Notes under the pieces: model-generated
The model's database searches: none
Told to the model about the DNA's origin: nothing
What the model saw: only the letters and a program-made list of their open reading frames with translations
Source of the DNA: Spartinivicinus marinus
GTDB lineage: Bacteria; Pseudomonadota; Gammaproteobacteria; Pseudomonadales; Zooshikellaceae
NCBI RefSeq assembly: GCF_026309355.1
Contig: NZ_JAPJZK010000002.1
Span: 1-64,000, forward strand
Direction of reading: 5' to 3'
Length of the DNA stretch: 64,000 nucleotides
Made by a program: the position numbers and the translations under genes
Shown: positions 9,212-16,657 of the stretch, one piece after another
Layout: every line of letters starts with the position of its first letter
Position numbering within the stretch: position 1 is the stretch's first letter

Positions 9212-10025
9212 GCTCTGTCGCAAAAATTATTTAGGTTAAAAACAAACTTATTTTGGGCAAACTTAGCCTACTAAAGCACAAAACTGTTCAAACATTGCCT
9301 TATGTTTAGCCATTGGATTAGCAGACTGGCCTTTCCTAAGCATGTGCACTAACTCAATTCCAATCAGTGTAGACCTGGCACTATTGAATGATTTAAAACC
9401 CAACATTAGCCGAGTAATGCGCTTTATAAATCGGTGATCCTGCTCAACGATGTTATTGAGGTACTTGACTTGGCGTATAATAATTGGCGTTTTCATCTCC
9501 TTATTGATTGTTTCAATAGCCGCTTTATTCGCCGCACTGCCATCAATTGTTATCTTTTCTGGTGCGCCATTAGCGCGAATGGCCTTTTTGAAAAATCGCT
9601 TGGCAGCCTTAGTGTCCCGGTGCTTGGTAAATAAGAAGTCAATGGTTTGTCCCGCTTTGTCCACGGCCCTGTACAAATAGTACCAGTCTTTTTTTACCCG
9701 GATATACGTCTCATCCATACGCCAGCTGTTGCCGACAGGTGATTTCTTCTTTCGAAACTGTTTTTCTAACTTAGATGAGTAGGTCACCACCCAGCGTTGA
9801 ATAGTGGCGTGGTCAACGGGAACATTCCGATCTTGCATAAGCTCTTCAATATCGCGGTAGCTCAGTGCAAACCGAAGGTAATAATACACCACTTGCAGTA
9901 CAACGCACTTGGGAAAGTGACAACCTTTAAAGCGTTCATCAGCACTCATCGTGACTACAAAACAACCATGATTCTGGGAAGGGTTACGAAGGTTATCATT
10001 TCAGGCTAAACTTTGCGACAGAACC
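9212..10025 (-). mobile_element. IS6-family insertion sequence, copy A
   Basis: The ends are GCTCTGTCGCAAAAATTATT at 9212 and the inverted ...CTTTGCGACAGAACC at 10025. The single transposase gene is intact. The copy sits inside an IS3 remnant on the left and next to another IS6 end remnant on the right. The flanking 8-mers do not match, so this site arose by recombination or adjacent deletion rather than a simple recent insertion. Confidence 0.9.
9263..9949 (-). CDS. tnpA: IS6-family transposase
   Basis: 228 residues, full length for the family. DDE residues are visible in context: Asp in WRMDETYI (residue 81), Asp in KITIDGSAANK, and Glu in IVEQDHR. IS26-like enzymes of this group move by replicative transposition and form adjacent deletions, inversions and cointegrates, matching the damage seen across the window. 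It is essentially identical to the copies at 14330 and 49810. Confidence 0.95.
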   Translation of the reverse strand: MSADERFKGCHFPKCVVLQVVYYYLRFALSYRDIEELMQDRNVPVDHATIQRWVVTYSSKLEKQFRKKKSPVGNSWRMDETYIRVKKDWYYLYRAVDKAGQTIDFLFTKHRDTKAAKRFFKKAIRANGAPEKITIDGSAANKAAIETINKEMKTPIIIRQVKYLNNIVEQDHRFIKRITRLMLGFKSFNSARSTLIGIELVHMLRKGQSANPMAKHKAMFEQFCALVG

Positions 10026-10037
10026 TTTGTCTTTACG

Positions 10038-10061
10038 CTAAATAATTTTTGCGACAGAGCC
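10038..10061 (+). mobile_element. IS6-family terminal remnant
   Basis: Only the last bases of an IS6 end (CTAAATAATTTTTGCGACAGAGCC shortened at its inner side) remain, twelve bases after the end of copy A. With the scar at 11190-11389 it brackets the immunity gene and the hotdog thioesterase gene. Confidence 0.75.
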
Positions 10062-10128
10062 GATCTTTGCGATTACATTCGGTTGATGTAAACTAAAAAT
10101 CAATTTTAGCTGGCAAGGTAACGAGATA

Positions 10129-10731
10129 ATGGAAGATTTGACATCTAAACAATTCGAGTACGAAGATCAAACTTTTGAAAAAATCGAATTACAAGATCAA
10201 ACACTTTCAGGCAAAGTTTTTTATGATTGCATTTTTATTAATTGCAATTTCAACAGTACAGCTTTTGACAAGTGTAAATTTAACGACTGTGAGTTTAAAA
10301 ACTGCAACCTAAGCACAATAAGTGTAAATGGAACCAGCTTTCGAGATGTAAAATTTAAGGATTGCAAGATGATAGGGATCAACTGGACTAGCGCAGCGTG
10401 GCCCAGTGTTCAAATATCCAGCCCAGTCGAGTTTGATGGATGCAGATTAGATAATTCAATATTTTTCGGGTTATATTTGCAAGAAATCAAAATGGAGGCA
10501 TGCCAAGTTCATGACGTCAACTTTACAGAAGCAGACTGTGAACATGCCAGCTTTATTCAATCGGATTTTTCAAATAGTGTCTTCCACAACACCAATTTAA
10601 GCAATTGTGATTTTTTTGATGCACTGAATTACACTATAGACGTTTTTGAAAATAAAATAAGCCGTGCAAAATTCAGTTTACCTGAGGCCAACAGCCTTCT
10701 CGACGGCCTGGATATTGAAGTCTATCAATAA
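10129..10731 (+). CDS. Pentapeptide-repeat gyrase-protection protein (AlbG/McbG-like)
   Basis: 200 residues built largely of A(D/N)LXX-type pentapeptides, for example FINCNF, FDKCKF, FKNCNL, FRDVKF and FIQSDF, interrupted near residues 95-105 by a loop (WTSAAWPS). This right-handed beta-helix mimics DNA in MfpA/Qnr/McbG/AlbG and protects gyrase from inhibitors. The length and break agree with AlbG, which I recall as 200 residues and as albicidin self-resistance. Its presence predicts that the cluster product hits DNA gyrase. It is transcribed with the following thioesterase gene (28-base gap), and both are bracketed by IS6 remnants, so resistance could move as a unit. Confidence 0.88.
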   Translation: MEDLTSKQFEYEDQTFEKIELQDQTLSGKVFYDCIFINCNFNSTAFDKCKFNDCEFKNCNLSTISVNGTSFRDVKFKDCKMIGINWTSAAWPSVQISSPVEFDGCRLDNSIFFGLYLQEIKMEACQVHDVNFTEADCEHASFIQSDFSNSVFHNTNLSNCDFFDALNYTIDVFENKISRAKFSLPEANSLLDGLDIEVYQ

Positions 10732-10759
10732 TTCATTTCACCACAACATGGATTAAAAC

Positions 10760-11185
10760 GTGACATCTCCTATCTGGACAACACCAAAAACCCTAGAAGA
10801 GCTCAATGAGTTTTCTAAAAACACACTACACGAACACCTTGGGATCGAGTTTATCGATATGGGTGATAATTACCTGAAAGCGAAAATGCCTGTGGATGCC
10901 AGAACCCTCCAGCCCCACGGTATACTTCACGGGGGGGCGTCTGTTGTACTGGCAGAAACAACTGGCAGTATTGCATCAGAAATGTGTGTCGATCATGACA
11001 AACGGTGCATTGGACTCGACATCAATGCCAATCACATACGTAAAGTCAGCTCAGGCTATGTATACTGCACGGCCCGCCCGGCACACATGGGGCAAACAAC
11101 ACAGGTTTGGCTGCTTGATATTACTAACGAACAAGGGAAAATGATTTGCCACTCTCGCCTGACCATGATGATCCAGCCTCAGTAA
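10760..11185 (+). CDS. Hotdog-fold acyl-CoA thioesterase (PaaI/MenI-like)
   Basis: 141 residues. The hotdog signature is LQPHGILHGGASVVLAE, with the His-Gly-Gly turn and a downstream acidic catalytic residue (Glu in LAETTGS), as in MenI/YdiI and arylthioesterases. It hydrolyses acyl- or aryl-CoA thioesters. The start is GTG at 10760; no better in-frame ATG precedes the conserved region. It lies 28 bases after the pentapeptide gene. In this setting benzoyl- or hydroxybenzoyl-CoA products of the CoA-ligase-like enzyme are likely substrates (inference). A housekeeping clearance role cannot be excluded. Confidence 0.82.
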   Translation: MTSPIWTTPKTLEELNEFSKNTLHEHLGIEFIDMGDNYLKAKMPVDARTLQPHGILHGGASVVLAETTGSIASEMCVDHDKRCIGLDINANHIRKVSSGYVYCTARPAHMGQTTQVWLLDITNEQGKMICHSRLTMMIQPQ

Positions 11186-11189
11186 AAGG

Positions 11190-11389
11190 GGCTCTGTCGC
11201 AAAGTTTAGCCTGAAATGATAACCTTCGTAACCCTTCCCAGAATCATGGTTGTTTTGTAGTCACGATGAGTGCTGATGAACGCTTTAAAGGTTGTCACTT
11301 TCCCAAGTGCGTTGTACTGCAAGTGGTGTATTATTACCTGTTGTGGTCAAATAAATTTGTACAACCTAAATAATTTTTGCGACAGAGCC
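11190..11389 (+). mobile_element. Nested scar: IS6 5' end / IS3 end / IS6 3' end
   Basis: Three pieces are fused. Bases 11190-11339 are the 5' end of an IS6 copy with the first 25 codons of its transposase (ATG at 11266). Bases 11340-11366 are an IS3-type end (TTGTGGTCAAATAAATTTG). Bases 11365-11389 are the 3' end of IS6. This looks like an IS3 insertion into an IS6 element followed by a large internal deletion. Confidence 0.8.
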
Positions 11390-11390
11390 C

Positions 11391-11640
11391 GGATAAGTTC
11401 AAGCGCTTATTAATTCGATTTGAACGTCTTAGCAATCTCCATTACGCACTTAAAACAGTCGCCTACACAATGATTAACCTACGACATTTCTGTTAGAATT
11501 TATTAATTAACTCGTAGGTTATTTTGTGAGTACGTGAATGCCATAGTGGCAGAATGCTAGGGTCGATCATGCCTTGTTTTTGATAAAAAATCGCAAACAA
11601 TAGTTTTTCAGGTTAATAATAAACCAGTTTTATCACATTT
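11391..11640 (+). repeat. IS5-like transposase 3' end and flank, diverged repeat of 55980-56210
   Basis: Bases 11391-11495 encode the C-terminal end of an IS5-family-like transposase (RFERLSNLHYALK...TMINLRHFC, stop). This piece and the next 150 bases are recognisable again near 55980-56210, with many substitutions (for example ATGCCATAGTGGCAGAATGC versus ATGCCATAGTGGTAGAATGC). Both are old remnants of the same element. From 11641 to 11824 I see no gene. Confidence 0.6.
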
Positions 11641-11824
11641 CATCTATTATTTTGGTTGGGTCAAGCACTGAGGCTGCAAGGTTTCTTCAGCAGATACGAA
11701 ACCCGCAACCAGTAGCGGGAAGTACAAAGGTCAGTATGTTTTTTGAACAACCAAGAACAAAAAAACAACTCCATGTACTGGGTCATAGAGTGAATATAGT
11801 TTTTCAACCACTTCACCTAACAAG

Positions 11825-12628
11825 CTATGTTTTAACAGCTTTAACTAAAAAGCTCTGAGGAACACCCGGAATGCCTCTTGGCGCGAGAGGAAAAGGCCAA
11901 CGGTTAAGTTTATGTCCCATGGCTGCAATTGTACAAACATCTACGTCCCAACCCAACGGTTCTACAATCCTCTCCGGCTCGTCAGTTCCAAATTGTTGAG
12001 CCATATCATGAAGCACTTTCGCATTGGGAGAATTTAGCATTGAAAGACCAATAACATCAAAGAGGCAAATACTACCTTTGGCACTTAACTCACTGACTCT
12101 CGAAAACAATAACTTTACGTACTCTTCCTTCAAGTAACACAACAATCCTTCAATTACCCACACTGTTGGAATTTCTGTATCGAATCCGATCTTTTTCAAT
12201 TCTGCTGGCCAGTCTAATTCCAAATTCATAGCCAATGGAATATATTCACACTTTGATACTACGTGCTCTAACTTTGTGTTTTTATGATCTAACACATTTT
12301 CATAATCAACTTCAAAATATCGAGTATTTCGTGGTAACTCAAGCCTATACACCCTCGCATCCATTCCTGCCGCAAGACTAACAACCTGAAACATACCATT
12401 TTTAGCTGCCAAAGTAATTTCATCGTCTAACCAACGAGTTCGAACTTGAATCGCAGGAGGCATCACCTTTTCATTCGTTGCTGTACTACGCAGTTCATCG
12501 ATAAAACTATCATCATCAACTAGCAGTTGAGCAAACGGATCATGAAAAAGAGGATTTTCACCCTCAGATTCAACCGCTCTCATCCCTGCCACCCACAAGG
12601 CTGTTCTCTCTATACTACCCATTGACAC
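11825..12628 (-). CDS. SAM-dependent methyltransferase, PPM1/TcmP type
   Basis: 267 residues. The family N-terminus RTALWVAGMRAVES and an SLAAGMDARVYRL glycine motif (about residue 85), then a FEVDYENVLDHK acidic loop, mark the leucine-carboxyl-methyltransferase/TcmP superfamily, common in secondary metabolism as O-methyltransferases. AGGAG lies nine bases before GTG 12628, so GTG is preferred over the ATG six bases later. The next gene on the same strand (BoxB-like, ending upstream at 12796) suggests paired ring hydroxylation and O-methylation, such as the methoxy group on albicidin's terminal aminobenzoates, but the substrate is unproven. Confidence 0.85.
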   Translation of the reverse strand: MSMGSIERTALWVAGMRAVESEGENPLFHDPFAQLLVDDDSFIDELRSTATNEKVMPPAIQVRTRWLDDEITLAAKNGMFQVVSLAAGMDARVYRLELPRNTRYFEVDYENVLDHKNTKLEHVVSKCEYIPLAMNLELDWPAELKKIGFDTEIPTVWVIEGLLCYLKEEYVKLLFSRVSELSAKGSICLFDVIGLSMLNSPNAKVLHDMAQQFGTDEPERIVEPLGWDVDVCTIAAMGHKLNRWPFPLAPRGIPGVPQSFLVKAVKT

Positions 12629-12795
12629 CGTAAATACTCCTAATTTTCAAAACAAATGATAAAAAAATTTTACTGCTGGCCCACATTTCACCTTCTTGAG
12701 CCATCAAAAAAATGTATCCTGCACCCAACAAAATAAACATTCCAATAATCAAAATTTACTAAACCGAAAACTTTGAGCGTGCCTCCTGTTATAAG

Positions 12796-14154
12796 CTAAT
12801 CTTTCTTTTCTTCCACTAACTTCCGCAAACTATAGCCTAAAGGAGAGATCCAGGACGCATACTTTTCGACCTCTAACGTCTGCACCATTATAGCTTTTAC
12901 CATTTCATAATCTTTTTCCGTGGGCAACCAATCACTCACTTTTCTACTATCTCCCTCAGGCATTATATTTCCTTCAACATCATATGGAAGCCTTTTACAT
13001 GGCCCCGTATTCCTATTAAAACGTTCATGAGGAATAGAAAACTGAAAATCTAGTTTAAGCTCTGCCAGAGACCTGTTCCATTTATCAATTACTCGGCCAA
13101 TTTCTTCGATATACTGACTTCGCATAATACAATTCAATACCTTACCACCCTCAATCTCCACCTGCTCGACACGGTCATTCTTGCGACGATCAATGACAAA
13201 CATACTGTTTTCATATACATCAAGATCTCTTGGCGTTCGAATACCAATCTGATACATATTGTTTGCTGTATTCGACTCGTCATTACCAAATAGATCCAAT
13301 ACTCTAGGTACCCAATAATTTATATACTTCTGAATCACAGGCAAAGGAATTGCAACATGCTCAAAGATATCAAAACTCCCACTTTCTAAAGTGAGCTTTG
13401 CGCTTTTATATAATGTTCTATCGAGTCCACTAACCCCCATATTAATATGAAGAGGCTCCTCAAAAAGCATAAATCTCGATGCTCTAGCTAAAGGCGCAAA
13501 GGCGGCTTGCGTTACTGCTTGTAATTGATACTTCCCATCTCTATCAGCAAGAAAAAGCCACATAAAATGAGACAACCAATCATCAGTGGTGAAATTAAAA
13601 GCATCCAATAAACGAGGGTTATTCTCATCTCCACACATGCGATCCAACAATGCCTCAGACTCAACCAAACCATCATGACCAAAATGTTCAAGTAGTATGT
13701 GCACCATTGCCCACGAATGTCTTCCTTCCTCGAGCAAAAACTGAAAAAGATTATTCAAATCATAAAAGCTGGGCGCCATTTGAAGTAACAACTGCCCTTG
13801 CTCTACACCACCATTTTCAACATCTGCTTGAACTCTAATATGATGCAATAGATAGCTGTAGTAGTCTGTAGGCACTGTCTCCCAAAGCGCCTCACCTTTA
13901 TGAATACCATGCTGAATCGAGTCATGTCTACATGGAGCCATATATAACCCCCAACAATATTCCGAAGGCCGTATTTTTACAGTTTTATACCAACGTCCTT
14001 TAGTTGACCCGTTTGGAATTCGCAATGTCATTGGTACATCAAGAAACTCCGTTGGACCTCTTAATTTCCACCAACTTTTAAAATCTGCCTGGTAGTGCTC
14101 AAGTTGCATTTTCAGTGGCTTGTTTTCTTCAAGTCCTACATTGTTTGGTATCAT
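12796..14154 (-). CDS. BoxB-like di-iron aromatic oxygenase
   Basis: 452 residues, close to BoxB, the oxygenase subunit of benzoyl-CoA 2,3-epoxidase. A ferritin-like ligand segment EEGRHSWAMVHILLEHFG (Glu and ExxH) is visible near residue 145, and the C-terminal FNRNTGPCKRLPYD region also fits the family. No BoxA reductase or BoxC is nearby, so a catabolic benzoate route is unlikely. Aromatic hydroxylation of a CoA- or carrier-bound (amino)benzoate is inferred. The frame extends to 14217, but the first 21 codons read into the IS6 end; ATG 14154 with AAAGAGAA upstream is the start. The IS6 end lies only 50 bases upstream and has probably replaced the native promoter. Confidence 0.8.
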   Translation of the reverse strand: MIPNNVGLEENKPLKMQLEHYQADFKSWWKLRGPTEFLDVPMTLRIPNGSTKGRWYKTVKIRPSEYCWGLYMAPCRHDSIQHGIHKGEALWETVPTDYYSYLLHHIRVQADVENGGVEQGQLLLQMAPSFYDLNNLFQFLLEEGRHSWAMVHILLEHFGHDGLVESEALLDRMCGDENNPRLLDAFNFTTDDWLSHFMWLFLADRDGKYQLQAVTQAAFAPLARASRFMLFEEPLHINMGVSGLDRTLYKSAKLTLESGSFDIFEHVAIPLPVIQKYINYWVPRVLDLFGNDESNTANNMYQIGIRTPRDLDVYENSMFVIDRRKNDRVEQVEIEGGKVLNCIMRSQYIEEIGRVIDKWNRSLAELKLDFQFSIPHERFNRNTGPCKRLPYDVEGNIMPEGDSRKVSDWLPTEKDYEMVKAIMVQTLEVEKYASWISPLGYSLRKLVEEKKD

Positions 14155-14204
14155 AAGTAATATTCTCTTTATATTATCGTAAGCGCTGATCGAAGTACCT
14201 ACTT

Positions 14205-15020
14205 GGCTCTGTCGCAAAAATTATTTAGGTTAAAAACAAACTTATTTTGGTCAAACTTAGCCTACTAAAGCACAAAACTGTTCAAACATTGTCTTATGTT
14301 TAGCCATTGGATTAGCAGACTGGCCTTTCCTAAGGCATGTGCACTAACTCAATTCCAATCAGTGTAGACCTGGCACTATTGAATGATTTAAAACCCAACA
14401 TTAGCCGAGTAATGCGCTTTATAAATCGGTGATCCTGCTCAACGATGTTATTGAGGTACTTGACTTGGCGTATAATAATTGGCGTTTTCATCTCCTTATT
14501 GATTGTTTCAATAGCCGCTTTATTCGCCGCACTGCCATCAATTGTTATCTTTTCTGGTGCGCCATTAGCGCGAATGGCCTTTTTGAAAAATCGCTTGGCA
14601 GCCTTAGTGTCCCGGTGCTTGGTAAATAAGAAGTCAATGGTTTGTCCCGCTTTGTCCACGGCCCTGTACAAATAGTACCAGTCTTTTTTTACCCGGATAT
14701 ACGTCTCATCCATACGCCAGCTGTTGCCGACAGGTGATTTCTTCTTTCGAAACTGTTTTTCTAACTTAGATGAGTAGGTCACCACCCAGCGTTGAATAGT
14801 GGCGTGGTCAACGGGAACATTCCGATCTTGCATAAGCTCTTCAATATCGCGGTAGCTCAGTGCAAACCGAAGGTAATAATACACCACTTGCAGTACAACG
14901 CACTTGGGAAAGTGACAACCTTTAAAGCGTTCATCAGCACTCATCGTGACTACAAAACAACCATGATTCTGGGAAGGGTTACGAAGGTTATCATTTCAGG
15001 CTAAACTTTGCGACAGAACC
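14205..15020 (-). mobile_element. IS6-family insertion sequence, copy B
   Basis: The ends are GGCTCTGTCGCAAAAATT at 14205 and ...TTTGCGACAGAACC at 15020, 816 bp. It is nearly identical to copy A and in the same orientation. It separates the methyltransferase/BoxB-like pair from ISAs1 and ISL3 scraps. The flanking 8-mers differ. Confidence 0.92.
14330..14944 (-). pseudogene. tnpA: IS6-family transposase with 1-bp insertion near the 3' end
   Basis: Identical to the copy A protein up to ELVHM, then a single extra G in the CCTAAGG run (about 14333) shifts the frame and ends the protein 24 residues early. All three DDE residues are retained, so loss of activity is likely but not certain. Confidence 0.85.
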
Positions 15021-15115
15021 GTAATGATATCAATCAGCTTATGACGACGATGACGTTCAACTCGAGGGTCATTTAACTTGTCAAAGTGATCTAAAATTGT
15101 ACTATTTTGTTCCAA
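15021..15115 (-). mobile_element. ISAs1-family transposase N-terminal remnant
   Basis: On the minus strand from TTG 15115 the sequence encodes the typical ISAs1 start (LDHFDKLNDPRVERHRRHKL). It is cut off at 15021 by IS6 copy B. Nothing else of the element is present. Confidence 0.7.
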
Positions 15116-15193
15116 TGTTGCGCTCTATATCAGTTACTGTTCATTCTATTATACTGATTTTGTTGTATTTTTATATGCGATTGCCCTGGACGA

Positions 15194-15301
15194 AGCAGTG
15201 GGTTTGTTGAAGGATTAAATAATAAAATTAAAGTAGTGAAGCGAAGGTGTTACGGATTCTTTAAAACCGACACTTTGCAAGGGTATAAACTGTACACTTA
15301 A
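15194..15301 (+). mobile_element. ISL3-family transposase C-terminal remnant
   Basis: Bases 15194-15301 encode SSGFVEGLNNKIKVVKRRCYG followed by a stop, the conserved C-terminal end of ISL3 (IS204/IS1001-type) transposases. From 15302 to 15527 lies the leader of the MbtH-like gene, where I see no further gene. Confidence 0.65.
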
Positions 15302-15527
15302 TTACCAACGAAAAGCGCAGAAGAGCTAGCCTCTTCTGGGTCTGGAGGGTGTAATGCAAAGCCTGTGAAGTCCAGTGCTTAGGTTTGTGTGTTCGGTGGT
15401 GCTGGTAATTGACAAGTAAGTTATATATCCGGCAGAATGCAATGGTTTTTTATTTGTTAGTAAATGAAGCGTTGATAAAAATATACTTTTTTTGAAGTTA
15501 AAATTGAATAGGGTTGTGGTGTTGATT

Positions 15528-15740
15528 ATGGAAAAGAATAATAGTTCTGAAGTATATGTTGTTTTGGTTAATGACGAAGGCCAGTATTCTATTTGGTCGC
15601 AACAAATGGATATTCCGGAAGGGTGGAGTCAAGTTGGAGCTTCAGGTAGTAAAGAGGAATGTTTAGCTCATGTCGAACAAGTTTGGGTGGATATGAGACC
15701 TAAGTCGTTGGGGCTCTGTCGCAAAAATTATTTAGGTTAA
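15528..15740 (+). CDS. MbtH-like NRPS chaperone, C-terminal tail replaced by IS6 end
   Basis: About 61 native residues from ATG 15528, then nine residues encoded by an IS6 end. The MbtH signature is complete: NDEGQYSIW, IPEGWSQVG, a Cys in the middle helix and WVDMRPKSL. MbtH proteins bind A domains and support their folding and activity. Only the variable tail after DMRPKSL is lost, so function may persist. The frame also opens 36 bases earlier (TTG 15492), but ATG fits the family length. It stands alone, cut from the rest of the cluster by IS elements. AlbX would be the albicidin counterpart. Confidence 0.9.
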   Translation: MEKNNSSEVYVVLVNDEGQYSIWSQQMDIPEGWSQVGASGSKEECLAHVEQVWVDMRPKSLGLCRKNYLG

Positions 15741-15805
15741 AAACAAACTTATTTTGGGCAAACTTAGCCTACTAAAGCACAAAACTGTTCAAACATTGTC
15801 TTATG
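15712..15805 (-). mobile_element. IS6-family 3' end remnant
   Basis: This is the terminal repeat plus the last codons of an IS6 transposase, reading from GGCTCTGTCGCAAAAATT at 15712. It is broken at 15805 by the IS1-type element. Confidence 0.85.
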
Positions 15806-15826
15806 GGTAGTGGGCTAGAACTATGG

Positions 15827-16219
15827 TTAAGCATGAATATCCACCCCAAATTCAATCTTGTTGATGAGCAGTCCAATCACAATATCATGCATTTTTTCTA
15901 GCTTTGAAAAGCAAATGGTCTTTCGCGCTAAACGTTTGATCCAGGTTCTAAAGTTAAGATTTTTTCGCTCAATTTTTTGAGTATTTATTTTTCCAACTTC
16001 ATGCTTTTCAGGGTCAAGATTGCGATCATAAGCTCCCCAATTATCCGTGTAAAATCGCTTAATATTAAAGGGCTCTAACAATGATTGCAGCTTGTTGAAA
16101 ACACTATCTTTTCGCTTTCCAAATACATAAGCAAGCACTGTGTTGGTATCATGATCTACTGCATACCACAACCAGCGTTGATTAGGCTTTTTACCTACAA
16201 AAGACCACTGTTCATCCAT
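15827..16219 (-). CDS. insB: IS1-family transposase, InsB part
   Basis: At least 130 residues from MDEQWSFVG, with the catalytic Asp in DEQW, FYTDNWGAY and the C-terminal HxxxR-like ERKNLNFRTWIKR region. The same frame is open further upstream to the A-run at 16316-16323, as expected for an InsAB' fusion made by frameshifting. Confidence 0.85.
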   Translation of the reverse strand: MDEQWSFVGKKPNQRWLWYAVDHDTNTVLAYVFGKRKDSVFNKLQSLLEPFNIKRFYTDNWGAYDRNLDPEKHEVGKINTQKIERKNLNFRTWIKRLARKTICFSKLEKMHDIVIGLLINKIEFGVDIHA

Positions 16220-16277
16220 TTCAGCTTCTTCGCAGACGAGTTCCAGTCTAACATCTAGAGGATTGTTTGTTTTTTGC

Positions 16278-16487
16278 TCATGGAGTTTTGGGTTGACTTG
16301 AGTCAGGATACTTTCTTTTTTTTAATGTACTAATGACCGTGCTTTTACTTATTTTCAGAACACGCGCCGTATCCCGAATGCCGCTACTATTGATACTCAT
16401 TTCGATGATTTGTTCTTTTACTTCAGGCTCACATGCTCTATAGATATATTCCAGCATGAAGGTTTTAGTTTGACACTCAGGATTCAT
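16278..16487 (-). CDS. insA: IS1-family InsA (DNA-binding) part
   Basis: A helix-turn-helix protein (GIRDTARVLKISKSTVISTLKK) preceded in the same frame, upstream of the called Met, by a CRDCSSD...CMNPEC zinc-ribbon, so the true start lies beyond 16487. A run of eight T on the plus strand (16316-16323) sits at the InsA/InsB junction. Dropping one base there would fuse the two frames, which suggests slippage or a one-base error. Confidence 0.75.
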   Translation of the reverse strand: MNPECQTKTFMLEYIYRACEPEVKEQIIEMSINSSGIRDTARVLKISKSTVISTLKKRKYPDSSQPKTP

Positions 16488-16657
16488 ACACTGGTACCGT
16501 TGTGTACCCGTTTGGCTTTTTCCTGCTTTTACTATAATGTCACTACTGCAGTCACGGCAGATTATGGTATAATCATGACGTATATATAGAGGCTGCGGAG
16601 GGTATGATTTTTGCGTAATTGGTAGTGTTGCTTTTATTTTATATTGTACAGTAAATC

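Larger units (their letters stand above)
15806..16640 (-). mobile_element. IS1-family element, right end not resolved
   Basis: It begins GGTAGTGGGCTAGAAC at 15806, inside the IS6 remnant. Two minus-strand frames correspond to InsA and InsB. I could not find a matching inverted end on the right; the IS1-like reading frame remains open to about 16640, close to the IS4-family element. Confidence 0.75.

Noticed and set aside
9434-10009. Reverse-strand frames over the IS6 transposases (66, 76 and 70 aa, repeated at each copy)
   Set aside because: They are shadows: they recur only because the transposase recurs and have no family traits.
9201-10033. Target duplication flanking IS6 copy A (ATTGTCCC versus TTTGTCTT)
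   Set aside because: Only partly similar and the surroundings are other IS pieces; treated as chance.
11652-11858. Plus-strand 68-codon frame between IS debris and the methyltransferase gene
   Set aside because: No family traits and it overlaps the 3' end of the clear minus-strand methyltransferase.
14155-14217. Upstream extension of the BoxB-like frame
   Set aside because: The first codons (MRQSQ) come from the IS6 terminal repeat; ATG 14154 with AAAGAGAA is better.
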